DNA of 64,000 nucleotides from the NCBI GenBank assembly GCA_019009955.1, contig CM032228.1:206908501-206972500 (forward strand), given 5' to 3'. Made by a program: the position numbers and the translations under genes. Under the pieces are notes generated by a model. That model saw only the letters and a program-made list of their open reading frames with translations, was not told the origin of the DNA and did no database searches. This DNA is from Riptortus pedestris. Lineage: Eukaryota; Arthropoda; Insecta; Hemiptera; Alydidae. Each line of letters starts with the position of its first letter. Within the stretch, counting starts at the first letter, position 1. Positions 1-10,182 of the stretch are shown in pieces.

Positions 1-318
1 TCATCGGAGCGATGCGAAATCGACAGAGGTTCCACGAATCGTGTATTCTGTCCCCTGAATTCCTAGAACGCTCTAGACTTTCACCCTTTTTATACTGACG
101 TTAAAAGCAATACGACCCCCAACAGATGGAGACAGGATGTCAGCTCTATACTACCTAAATCCGCTTTTATTTATTCCCTTCTCTTTACAGTTTAGCCAGA
201 AAAAGATCATAATTTACCACTTTGTCGATATCATTGATATTATATATATTTCTTTCCTTTTCCTTCCGCCAAATTCCCAGTTGAGTGGGCATGGATGTCG
301 CCATTTTATATCAGTTTT

Positions 319-434
319 AACAAATTTCCTTTAAGGGAAATCAGCTATTAAGATCGCACTCATGACGCGATTTTCGAATAATTTTCTTCAAATGTCCATC
401 GATCCTACCCAGGAGATGACGAAAATGAGGTCCG

Positions 435-501
<67 letters not shown>

Positions 502-1047
502 CTGTCAGTGTTGTCACTCTAGCGGTCGCAATTTTTGTTTAATCGTCACCAAACTCAGTATTTAATCGTTTTATGTAAAAAGAAAGATCAAGATCGTTAA
601 CGGCTGAAAACGAACCCGTGGGAGGGGGTGTTTAGAAGGGGGGAATTTTGAAGATTCGAATAATCTCCGTTACTGTACGTTGGATCGAAAAATTGTATAG
701 ACCCAATATTAATGCAAATTAAATTTACTATAAATAATGTTATATACATTTATTCTCTATCTTGAATATTAACCGAGATATTTGCATTTTTATTAAGTGT
801 GGGTGCGGCTATTGTTCCGGATTAGCTCGGCCGCTTCCGTAACTGTTCGGCACTCGTGTAACCTAACCTTTCTCCATTCTTGCCTTCTAACCTTTTACTT
901 TGTGAGATATATGCAAATACGTTTGTTGATGCCCACTCCCCCATATTCAAGATGGTGTTGTGTTACGGGGATGTCGATTTATCTATTACTAAACTTCACG
1001 TGGGAAATCTGCTTATTTTACGCAGCCCCTGCGTGATCGACTTTTTT
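319..1047 (+). mobile_element. HINE-like repeat, copy 1 (non-autonomous Helentron candidate)
   Basis: This is a copy of the dominant non-coding repeat of the window. The 5' part contains the TTAAGGGAAATCAGC palindrome region, then conserved text ending in 'gaggtccgtt', a (TA)n array (about 443-497), a middle block with 'aatatctcggttaatattcaagatagag' relatives, and the 3' inverted subterminal repeat GGGAAATCTGCT. It ends with the hairpin ACGCAG-CCC-CTGCGT and a T run. No coding capacity is visible. The stretch at about 860-990 has no counterpart in other copies and may be an insertion. The Helentron assignment rests on structure only. Confidence 0.7.
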
Positions 1048-1266
1048 ATTAGTATTTAGCCCTAATCTTGTGGGAGGTAATATGTATTTTAATAGTACTA
1101 GTAAGGAAATGAGTAAAAATTAGATTGTTAATTGTTATTTATTAACGTCCTCTTTTTGCAATAAATTCTATTGAGTTCGTCACTAAGGAATTTCCGAATG
1201 ACTCTTGAACATGGGAGAAAATTGAAACAGGATTAAAACTCGCTGCAGACGAGATCTTAGGACAAA
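1048..1266. other. Spacer between two inverted HINE-like copies
   Basis: This is AT-rich sequence between a plus-strand and a minus-strand copy of the dominant repeat, so it is the loop of a potential large inverted structure. The short text 'attaacgtcctctttttgcaa' near 1141 resembles the tail of the tRNA-headed SINE described at 10272, read on the minus strand. Nothing else is recognisable. Confidence 0.4.
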
Positions 1267-1663
1267 AAGGTCCGTCACGCAGGGGCTGCGTAACCTAAGC
1301 AGATTTACCAGTTATACAATAGAGAAATCTCCATACGAGTGCCGAACAGTTACGGAAACGCCCGAACTAGCTTTCGGAGGGAACGAATAGAAGCGACCAT
1401 AGCTCGTCTGTTACACTTTATAAAAATGAAAATATCTCGGTTATTATTCGAGATAGAGAATAAATGTATATAACAATATTTATAGTACATTTAATTTGTA
1501 ATAAGATTGGTTTTATACAATTTTTCGATCCGACGTATAGTAACGGAGATATTTCGAATCTCCCCGCCACTTCTAAACCCCCCCTCCCACACTGGTCCGT
1601 TTTCAGCCGTTAAAGAACTTGGTCTTTCTTTTTATATATAAAGATTAAATACCGAGTTTGGTG

Positions 1664-1730
<67 letters not shown>

Positions 1731-1812
1731 TTATACAGTTTTAAACGGACCTCATTTTCGTCATCTCCTAGGTAGGATCGATTGAAATTTGAAGAAAAAT
1801 TTCGCCAAGAAA
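1267..1812 (-). mobile_element. HINE-like repeat, copy 2 (5' end lost)
   Basis: The copy starts on the plus strand with GTCCGTC and the hairpin ACGCAGGGGCTGCGT, then AAGCAGATTT, and runs through the conserved middle to the (TA)n array (about 1666-1725) and 'ggacctcattttcgtcatctcc'. It breaks off near 1812 before the other terminus. The 199-codon frame over this interval is only translated microsatellite and repeat. Confidence 0.7.
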
Positions 1813-2469
1813 CTTTGGACGTCGGATTAGATTCTACATGTGATAGATCAAAGGAACAAATATAAACGCCAATGATGTGAAAAATGATAAAATTCTTAAA
1901 AATTAGATTGTGGAATAACTCAGAGAAGAAAAGCTCAAAGAAATTGCACGAGAAGTTATGTGATGACACCAAACTGACAGGGACTAATAATGCATTCAGT
2001 AAATTCAAATATTTGCAGTTGAAGCTGAAACCTAGGTGCAACACAGTGAAAAACAAAAATGGCTGATACAATTTGATAGTATTGAAATTTGTGGCCGTTG
2101 AAAAGAACATATTGCCCAACTTTACAGCGATTCTGTTACTGCTAATACTACGGAGTATTTGAGAAAAATCAAATGTAGTTAAATGTAACTTGGGCCTTCC
2201 CATTTTCATGAAAGAATTAAATCACGCTCTACAGAGTTTGGGGGGTAAAATAGCAACTAGAGTTGACGAGTTACCAGCTGAACTCTTAATAACCTTGATG
2301 GTGAATTGAAGAAGTTGTTTTCTGATATAATGGAAATATACCAACCGAGTTACCAGACGCTGAAAGTATACACGTAAAGTAAGTTACTACAATGAAATGT
2401 TGAAATTGCAGAACTATCAGTAGACCACATTAATCATTTTAAAGTAAATGTTTTAAATAGTTAAATTTA
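1813..2469. other. No recognisable feature
   Basis: This is AT-rich unique sequence with only short chance frames. A 60-codon plus-strand frame (1884-2066) shows no motif. Confidence 0.4.
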
Positions 2470-3462
2470 AAAAGCAAAAAATTGAGAAAAGTTGTTTATT
2501 TTGTTATTAAGAGAATATTTTGTTATATACACTATCGTCGTATATCGATGTATAAAGGCGTCATACGCTAAAAATTATAGCGGGAATCAACAACTTTCTT
2601 TGGCACAAAAGATGCGTAAACTAAGCAGATTTCCCACGAGAAGTTATACAATAGAGAAATCTGCCTAATAACAACTGTAGTAATAAGAAACCTCTAAACC
2701 TAAAACATTATTTAGGGCGTAATAACCCAGTAGTTTCTATATTCACGAGGGACGAATAGTTATAGAAACGAATACAAATGCATATATCTCGGATAATATT
2801 CAAGATACCGAATAAATGTATAAAACAATATTTATAGTTAATTTAATTTGCAATAAGATTCATTCTATATAATATTTCGATCCGAAATAATAACGGAGAT
2901 ATTTTGAATTTTCAAAAATCCCCCCTCTAAACCGCCAACCCCCCCCCTCCCACTGGTCTGATTTCAGCCATTAACGAACTTGATCTTCCTTTTTACATAA
3001 AACGATTACATTCCGAGTTTGGTAAAGATCAAACAAAAATTGCGACCGCTAGAGCGTTAACAGACAAAAATATATATATATATATATAATTTTGAACGGA
3101 CCTCATTTTCCTCATCTCCTGTGTAGGATCGATGGACATTTGAAGCAATTTTTCGAAACTCGCATCATGAGTACGACCTCATTAGCTGATTTCCTTTAAG
3201 TGACATCTGCTAACTCTATTTGGGGCCAACAATTTTGTTGGGCAATAACTATTGAACCGAACTTACCAAAACTCGGAATGTGAATTAGCAGTAATTCTTC
3301 CATATTATAAGATATATTAAAATTTTAGGTCCAAATGGTAGTGGGTCTGAAATGAAAAATTGTGATATTATTCCGATTCCAATTGGTTTTTCAACGGTTT
3401 TCTATAAAATACAATCAGTCAACGATGATTTTCCCGGGCAACTGCCGGGTATAATTAGCTAG
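2470..3462 (+). mobile_element. Non-autonomous Helitron, 3' end present, split by a HINE-like insertion
   Basis: The right end shows the standard Helitron signature: a GC hairpin CCCGG-GCAACTG-CCGGG followed after a few bases by CTAG at 3459-3462. The interior ('gttgtttattttgttatt', 'gttatatacac', 'tttggcacaaaa', 'actcggaatgtgaattagcag') matches the more complete Helitron at 18346-19267. Relative to that copy the text is interrupted right after 'ggcacaaaag' by the minus-strand HINE-like copy at 2602-3212, so the HINE inserted into the Helitron. The 5' end was not located. The base after CTAG is A instead of the usual T. Confidence 0.7.
2602..3212 (-). mobile_element. HINE-like repeat, copy 3, nested in a Helitron
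   Basis: The copy begins at 'atgcgtaaactaagcagatttccc', so the terminal hairpin is partly lost, and ends at 'gtgacatctgctaa'. The (TA)n array is short (about 3069-3089). The distal part of this copy, from about 3015, is also the left end of the 8.4 kb-offset duplication. Confidence 0.75.
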
Positions 3463-3463
3463 A

Positions 3464-3775
3464 TCGTATATACAAAATACTTACATTATAGATGATATTT
3501 AATTATAGTAAATGCTATCCATGATTATGATTTGAATTATTATTATCACGGTATGTCAAACAGTGAAGAGGGAATGATTAGAGACTTATTTTCATTTATT
3601 CTTCAAACCTAAAATTTGTTTTCCATAAGAAGTCGCCCATGGGACCCATACGGGAAATGTGCGCCTAGACGGGGAAAAAAAAAAGAGCAGTTGTACACAT
3701 AGAAGCATTGCCAAAAGCAAAATAAAATCTTTCCGTCTCAAATGATTTCCCGAGCGAAGCCGGGTACCTTGGCTA

Positions 3776-3776
<1 letters not shown>
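3464..3776 (+). mobile_element. Short Helitron-like element, TC...CTAG
   Basis: The interval starts with TC and ends with the hairpin CCCG-AGCGAAGC-CGGG plus 'taccttggCTAG', lying between A (3463) and T (3777), as expected for Helitron insertion between A and T. It directly abuts the CTAG of the preceding Helitron. It has no coding capacity. The 3' end is well supported; the 5' boundary is inferred only from the TC. Confidence 0.55.

Positions 3777-3845
<69 letters not shown>
3777..3845. repeat. (TA)n microsatellite
   Basis: A long TA array directly follows the Helitron CTAG terminus. Confidence 0.95.
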
Positions 3846-3847
<2 letters not shown>

Positions 3848-4040
3848 AAACATGGAGGATGCCTGCCTTGAATGCTTCCGGTAGCTAAGATAGGCAGGCC
3901 CCCACCCCTCAGCACGCCATATATTAAATGTAAATACGTTCTTATAATCAACAATAACAATGGCATAGAAAATGCAGGTATTTTAACTAAAGGTAAAAAG
4001 TAAATTCGAAAGTTTTTAAGCTAGTAGAGTTTGAATAAGT
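3846..4040. other. Unassigned, unit 1
   Basis: Moderately GC-rich text ('catggaggatgcc', 'aggcaggcccccacccctcagc') has an almost identical partner in unit 2 (12256-12448). No gene or motif is recognised. Confidence 0.4.
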
Positions 4041-4743
4041 TCATCACCCAGGGGCTGCGTTCACTAACCAGATTACCCCACCTGCGTCACGTATTTGCAT
4101 TGATCTCCTTAGGGTAAAGTTCAATGAGAAAACTATTAGTTATTTAGGCTTCAAATAAAGTGATTCATAATATAAGAGCTTATTGTTGATATAGCATGAG
4201 TAGGAGTGGGGCTTTACTGAAGGCCGAAAACTGAAAACGCATATAACCCAATTAATATCAACCCTCCAACCGCAGGCGACGCGACTTGGAAATAGCTTTC
4301 TGCTTATTTGGTTTATTTTTGCGGGCCACGCTATATCCGCGTCGCACGCAATTTGTTTGAATGTAGTCAGCGGGAAACGTTTATTTACTGTCAAAACGTT
4401 TACCATGGGAATTTGAAAAAAGGTTTACCATGAAATTTGACAGAAAAGAAGAAAATTGGTCCACGGCTGGAGGGTTAAAGATAATGAAAACATGTGCAGT
4501 CACACATTTATAGAACAATACATTTTCAATAAGATTGGTTCTATACAATTTTTCGGTGAGATGCATAGTAACGGAGATATTAGGAATTTTTGAAATTCCT
4601 ATTGATCTTTATATTTACAATTTGGAACGAACCTCATTTTCGTCATCGACTAGGTAGGATTGATGGGCATTTGATGAATTTTTTCGAAAATCGCGTCATG
4701 AGTATAATCTCAGTAGCTGATTTCCCATAAGCGAAATCTACTA
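4041..4743 (-). mobile_element. Degenerate HINE-like repeat, copy 4, with an insertion
   Basis: The ends are recognisable ('caggggctgcgttcactaac' at the left, 'agcgaaatctact' at the right), as is the distal block ('aataagattggttctatacaa', 'aacggagatatt', 'gaacctcattttcgtcatc', 'atgagtataatctcagtagc'). The text at about 4150-4500 does not fit the family and looks inserted. The (TA)n array is absent. Overlapping short frames here are not genes. Confidence 0.6.
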
Positions 4744-5000
4744 TAAAGAGGCCTGAAATTAAAAATAGTGATATTTCGTTTTTTATTGGTTTTTCGTCAA
4801 ATGTAAACATAACAAAAGTTGTTTATTTAGTTATTTAGAGTAACGTTTGTTATATATATTTGTTTCGTATACCGAATTATAAACGAGATATACGCTAAAA
4901 CCTATAGCGGAAGCGAACAATTTTCTTTGGCACAAAAGACTAAACCAAACTAAATAAAACTCGGTATGTGTATTAGCACTAACGCCTTCATAAAGGTATT
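4744..5000 (+). mobile_element. Helitron internal fragment
   Basis: Text such as 'aggcctgaaattaaa', 'gtgatatttcgtttt', 'aaaagttgtttattt' and 'ggaagcgaacaattttctt' matches the interior of the Helitron at 18600-18950. Neither terminus is present. A partner lies at 13146-13400. Confidence 0.55.
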
Positions 5001-5935
5001 AAAACCAATCGTGTAGAAGAATAAATGTCTTAAATTTATCGATCTATTTTTCCGCTATCGCCTTGTAATAAGGAGCTATTTGTAATTTTTCTTTTTAACC
5101 ATAAGTAAACCCCTTCTTATACTCTTTTGAATTTTATTGTAAGCCATTATATAACTGAACATCCCATTGACAGTGTATATGTAAAGTCATGTGTTAATGA
5201 GTGTTTTAACTTTGGGAATATTATTGAATAGAATGTGCAGATGACGTCCTCAGCATTGAGATGGCAGAGATTTCTTCGCTCTAGAAAATAGCTGCTTAGC
5301 TTAGACAGCCCATGCGGGCTTTTAAACCTGTGCATTAAAAGCATACTTCCAGCCGATCCCAAGAAAAAAAATAATAAGATTATCGAGTGAAATTTATTGC
5401 CACTCAATATTTCAAGAGCTCCTCTAAGTCAAATTAATGTTAATATTTTAACTTTTAAACCGTTTGAAAAACATTTTCACTAACTAACTTAAAATAATTA
5501 GTTTATAATTGGCCGTAAGCGCAAAAGCAATTTCATGTAATGTAATTATCTTCCATTTGCCAGAAACAAGAAAGTGCTCATTTTCACTTGGAGGCAATAA
5601 TTAGGTGTTCATTTTATATTTAGCTACTTGATCAGACACTTTCTAAATATCGATTATTTTGTGAATAAAACCGAGATAATCCAAATAAATAAAACCCTAG
5701 GGTTTGTCTGATATTCTATTAAAATTTCGCGAGGTAAATTGTTTTCAAGTTCAAGAGCATTTTAAGAAACAAATCAGAAACCAAAATCTTGATTGTCTGT
5801 CTGTCCGACCGAAACATACATTTTTCAAAATCTTCCTTAATGAAGGTTTAAGCAGAAAGGCGTACTAAACAAATTGTAAATAGAATATATTTTTCTGTCC
5901 TAGTACGTTGTTTTGATTTATGAATTACGAATTTA
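5001..5935. other. Unassigned, unit 1
   Basis: AT-rich sequence conserved between the two duplication units (partner about 13401-14340). Short minus-strand frames such as 5147-5407 carry no motif, and the equivalent frame in unit 2 is shorter because the reading frames differ. I see nothing coding. Confidence 0.4.
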
Positions 5936-6495
5936 GGAAGATTTCACTTAATGGAAATCAGCTATTGTGGTCGTACTCATGAAGCGGTTTTCGAAAAATT
6001 TCTTCAAATATCCATTGATCCTACCCAGGAGATGGCGAAATGAGGTCCGTACAAAACTACATAAATATATATATTTGTCTGTTAACACTCTAGTGGGCAC
6101 AATTTTTGTTTAACCGTCACAAAACTCGGTATTTAATCGTTTTATGTAAAAAGGAAGATCAAGTTCGTTAACGGCTGAAATCGGACTAATGGGAGAGGGG
6201 GTTTAGAGGGGGGAATATAAAAAATTCGAAATATCTCCATTACATTATATAGAACCGATGTTATTGGAAATTAAATTTACTATAAATATTGTTATATACA
6301 TTAATTCTCTATCTTGAATATTGGATATTTGCATTTTTATAAAGTGTAACGGACGAGCTATGGTCGTTTCTATTCGTTCCTGCCGAAAGCTAGTTCGGCC
6401 GTCTCCGTAACTGTTCGACACTCGTATAGAGATTTCTCTATTGTATAACTGGGAAATCTGCTTAGTTTACCGAGCCCCTGCGTGACGGACTTTTT
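5936..6495 (+). mobile_element. HINE-like repeat, copy 5
   Basis: A plus-strand copy with the 5' block 'aatggaaatcagctattg', a very short TA tract, the 3' inverted repeat GGGAAATCTGCTTAG and the terminal text 'agcccctgcgtgacggac' plus T run. Its partner in unit 2 (14346-14897) has lost most of the terminal hairpin. Confidence 0.75.
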
Positions 6496-7363
6496 CTAGT
6501 TTAATTAGTAACTCAACCCGAAAAGGGAAAATAACACAACTAAATGATAACTTGCAATTTCCGATCACGACCTCATAACTCTATTGCATTAAAGCAGAAT
6601 TCAGAATAATAATTCATTTTTTTCGGCTAAGGTGATGGAATCGATTTTGATTTATATGATCGTATGAACGGCACATACTTCATCAATATTCGCCCAACAG
6701 CCAGTACATACGTAACACGCTGAAATTTAATGAAAGTGAAGTGATTATAGAGTGTTAGTAAAAATCCAATCTTCATATTTAGAAGGGAAACAATTATAAT
6801 TTCATGTCATTAAAGGATAAATCTATGCTAAACAAAAGTTTGTCCGATTTCTCCTTTTTATTTCATGGGTAAAAGAAAAGAAAAAACCTATTGTTTACAA
6901 ACATTTTAATTAAATAAATTATTTAGTACAAATTATGCTCCAATAGAAAAATTTTAAGTGGAATATTCAGCCAAGAATAGGGTATTTTTTTAGTTCGATT
7001 TATTTACATAAAATGTAATAGTGTACTTCACTTAGTCTTTTGCACACTACTCCAAGACTTCCTTCCAGCCACGTAATCGATTTATCTTTCCTCACTATTC
7101 CTAAAAAGTGTCCTTAACATTGCTGTGCTGGTAGTTCTTAGCTTGTTAATGATCTTTATTGATAAGAGCCCAAGTTTCGCAGTCATTAGATATTGTTGCA
7201 GGAAAATACTTTTCCCTAATTTTTTTCTGCTGTAGAAGGAGTCATTTTTTTTTATATTTTCAGGGGGCCTTCCAGCCGCATGTACATTCTCCTGTTGATC
7301 TCCTGTTCTTGACCGAATAGACTAATATTTAAATTTCTTCGGGAAACCATTTCTATATCAAAA
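6496..7363. other. Unassigned, unit 1
   Basis: AT-rich sequence with no reading frame of note. The partner is 14898-15779. Confidence 0.4.
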
Positions 7364-7913
7364 GTCCGTCACGCAGCGTACAGAACGTAAACTAAGCAGA
7401 TTTCCCACGTGTAGTTATACAATAGAGAAATCTCCACACGAGAGCCGAACAGTTAATGAAACGGCCGAACTAGCTTTTGGCGAAACTCACTCTCAACCGT
7501 TAGCCACCCCGATTTCATAAAATTGCAAATATCTCGGTTAATATGCAAGATAGAGAATAAATGTATATAACAATATTTATAGTACATGTTAATCTTGCAA
7601 TAACGATTGATTCTATACAATTTTTCCATTCGACGTATAGTAACGGAGATATTTCAAATTTAAAAAAATCCCCCCCTCCCACTGGTCCGATTTCAGCCGA
7701 TAACAAACTTGATCCTTAGTTTTACATAAAACGACTAAATATCGAGTTTGGTAACGATCAAACAAAAATTACGACCGCTAGAGCGGTAACAGACAAATAT
7801 ATATACAGTTTTGAACGGACCTCATTTTGCGTTCTACTTAGTAGGATCGATGGACATTTGAAGAAAAATGTTGAAAACTCCGTCATGAGTACAACCTCAT
7901 TAGCTGATTCCCC
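7364..7913 (-). mobile_element. HINE-like repeat, copy 6
   Basis: Starts with GTCCGTCACGCAG, contains AAGCAGATTTCCCACGTG, the conserved middle, a short TA tract and 'acctcattagctgattcccc' at the far end. In this copy the hairpin is altered ('cgcagcgtacagaacg'); the unit 2 partner at 15780 keeps the consensus form, so the change post-dates the duplication. Confidence 0.75.
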
Positions 7914-8399
7914 TGTTTTTTTCTAAGATATATTCCTCAAAAGAAACTCACAGGTATCTATAATTGAGATATCTGGATATAAGATATTTTGGACATATTA
8001 ATAAATAATATTCCACTCAAACGGGCCTGTAATATTATTGTGCATGTCCTGCATCTTGTAGAATTTGTAAATAAATAATTTACAATTAGTAACTTCTCTC
8101 TGATACGCCTAAAAAAAAATGTAGCGTTTTATAGGTAATACTATTTAGGTATGTGAAGTGAGGGAGGGAGTTGACCCATATTTCGAAGGGCAGGCTGGGC
8201 CTGCGCGAAACACACTTACCGCTTCACCGTTTCAATAAACACTTAAAAACTTCACAAAGCCACCACCCTCACCCCTCTGATATAAAACAGTGCCACCTCA
8301 CTCACCTAGATCATGTCCAGCAGTACTCAGAGCGGATTTTGTTTTCATTTTAGCATATTATCATATTTTCTCGATCTTCAACATCTGTTCCCCATTTTT

Positions 8400-8400
<1 letters not shown>
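7914..8400. other. Unassigned, unit 1
   Basis: No recognised feature. The text around 8150-8340 is somewhat GC-richer and is kept nearly unchanged in unit 2. Confidence 0.4.

Positions 8401-8464
<64 letters not shown>
8401..8464. repeat. (GA)n microsatellite, unit 1
   Basis: A long GA array with one interruption (GC), which gives artefactual RE/LS repeat frames on both strands. The unit 2 partner is at 16806-16874. Confidence 0.95.
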
Positions 8465-8719
8465 TTAACAAAAAGACTGAAAAGTGCTAAAATTTCAGTT
8501 GGTATTCGAGTTAGAGAAACACATGTATAATAACTGTAAAATGTAATATTTACAAGAAGAGTTTCTTTTTTCATTCCGCCTAACAATAATGGATATATTT
8601 AAAAAGTGTTATTTTTGCCCCTTCTATAACCCCCCTCCCCTATGAAAACTGTCTTATTTAAGCTTGAAGTAAGACGACCCGTTATATATTAGCTTGCGCC
8701 AAATATAAATTGATCAGGA

Positions 8720-9842
8720 GTGGGAATTTACAAAAGAATAAAAAATGTAAATATCTCGATCAATTTTAGACTTAAAAACAATTGTATGGAATAACAATTG
8801 TTGGTAATTAACGATATAACTCCTAACTAAATCATTGGACTAGAATCAGGCTTGGATTTTGGGTCAACTCATATTATGAAGTCAACCGTTCAGTGGTTGT
8901 GTAAAATATTATCAATGGGCAGAGAAAGATACCCTAGGATCTGCTATAATTGGCTCCTATTATTAGATCAGAGTCCCACAAATGTTATCAGATTTAATTG
9001 GGTACCTCAAATTAAAAACCTACCAAACTCTTTAAATTTCATTGACATAACTCAAGACAAAAACTTAATTAAATTACATATTAGCTCAATAGTAGAAGCA
9101 TACCAAAGTAAATTACTTTCTATAGACCTTGAAAAACTACAAATTTGAAATTATAGTCCGTTACAAAAGACAATTTTCACAACTCCCGGTTCACCGCAAG
9201 AATTTCTATTGGTTCTACTATTGGTTTGCCATTCCAAATTGTAAAAACCATTGGTCAGCTAAGAACATCCAGCAGCTATTGTATAAAGTTATCAATGAAA
9301 AATGTATACTATAATATTAACCCTAAAGAAATTTGCACATTGCGTAATTTAAATATGAATGAGGACATTTATCATATAATGCTCTCCTTTCAGAGAACAG
9401 TATTTACCATTCATCAAACAGCCAGCTGATAATTCACAACTACATAATATTCTAAATAATGCTACTAGAAAGTATATATTAATATTTTTAAATATTTAAG
9501 AAATAGTTTCAAACTTCGCGAATCTTATCTGAGTTAACATTAATAAATTTCTCTTCTTCTCTTAATTGTTTTTTTTTTGTTTATTTAGTACTGTTATACC
9601 TATTTATTAGTAAATTCTTGTCAGTTATACTCAATTCTAGTTTGTAAAAATATGTTTAAATATAAGCTACTAACATAGAAAAACTAACCTCATTTTATAA
9701 GGCTAACTCCTTGCTATAAGGAAAATACTTGTAAGCAATAAATAAAATTAAAAAAAAATTAATGGTATAATATCAGTCGTTACACATTATTTTACATGAT
9801 AACGGAGATATTTCGAATTTCCGTCCCCCCCCCAAAAAAAAA
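8720..9842 (-). mobile_element. HINE-like middle block split by a LINE fragment, unit 1
   Basis: The text at about 8735-8830 ('aaatatctcgatcaatttt') and the text at 9775-9842 ('ataacggagatatttcgaattt' then a C run) are consecutive parts of the dominant repeat in other copies. Here they are separated by the LINE 3' fragment at 8842-9752. Both ends of the HINE copy are missing. The reconstruction is inferred. Confidence 0.45.
8842..9752 (+). pseudogene. LINE 3' fragment, C-terminal part of ORF2 plus 3'UTR, unit 1
   Basis: This is the 3' end of a non-LTR retrotransposon. A 98-codon frame (8852-9148) has the character of the region downstream of the reverse transcriptase ('MGRERYPRICYNWL', 'NVIRFNWVPQIKNL'). 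After a stop and a frame change, a zinc-knuckle-like tail follows ('ICTLRNLNMNEDIYHIML'), which in intact relatives reads C-x2-C...H...C; here the second Cys is Arg. The coding end is near 9535. A 3'UTR and an A-rich tail with AATAAATAAAA follow (about 9738-9755). The clade cannot be set from this part. It is 5'-truncated and certainly inactive. Confidence 0.7.
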
Positions 9843-9851
9843 CGACACTAG

Positions 9852-9857
<6 letters not shown>

Positions 9858-9921
<64 letters not shown>
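9858..9921. repeat. (TA)n microsatellite at a Helitron 5' end, unit 1
   Basis: A TA array with one phase break, immediately upstream of the conserved Helitron 5' text. Confidence 0.9.
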
Positions 9922-9923
<2 letters not shown>

Positions 9924-10173
9924 GTAACCTCTGTCTGTATCATAGACACCATAACTGAATTTTGTTTCTTTGGTGTCTGTTTGTTTGTTTGTTACCTTTT
10001 CACGCATAAACGGCTGAACCGAATTTTATGAAAATTAGTATGTATATTACTACTAACCCAACATAGACTTTAGGCTATGTTAATGTTCTCTGAGACGAAC
10101 AGGAGTGGGGTTTATAAGGGAGGGCTGAAATTAAAAGTACCAATATTTCGTTTCCTAATGCATTTCCGGCAAT
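9922..10173 (+). mobile_element. Helitron 5' part, truncated at the duplication junction
   Basis: The block 'gtgtctgtttgtttgtttgttaccttttcacgc' continuing into 'ctgaaccgaattttatgaaaatt' is the typical sequence downstream of many Helitron 5' ends. It matches unit 2 (18346-18599) up to 'ccggcaatt', then stops, and the inverted 1,263-bp segment begins within about 10 bp. Confidence 0.75.
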
Positions 10174-10182
10174 TTATTATTC

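Larger units (their letters stand above)
3015..10173 (+). repeat. Large direct duplication, unit 1
   Basis: About 7.16 kb repeated at 11466-18599 in the same orientation and order, including Helitron ends, HINE-like copies, a (GA)n array and a LINE 3' fragment. The offset drifts between about 8.41 and 8.45 kb through small indels. Some blocks are unchanged: the 98-codon LINE frame at 8852 and its partner at 17266 translate identically. The right edge falls inside a Helitron after 'ccggcaatt', where unit 2 continues the Helitron but unit 1 switches to the inverted segment. Confidence 0.92.

Noticed and set aside
1610..2209. 199-codon minus-strand open frame
   Set aside because: Much of it is (TA)n translated as YIYIYI, and part of the rest is the HINE-like repeat. 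No motif and no intron signals.
3592..3966. 124-codon minus-strand open frame with IYIY tract
   Set aside because: It runs through a TA array and a Helitron end, and is not kept at the same length in the duplicate at 12191.
8290..8586. RE-repeat and LS-repeat frames on both strands
   Set aside because: Translations of the (GA)n array.
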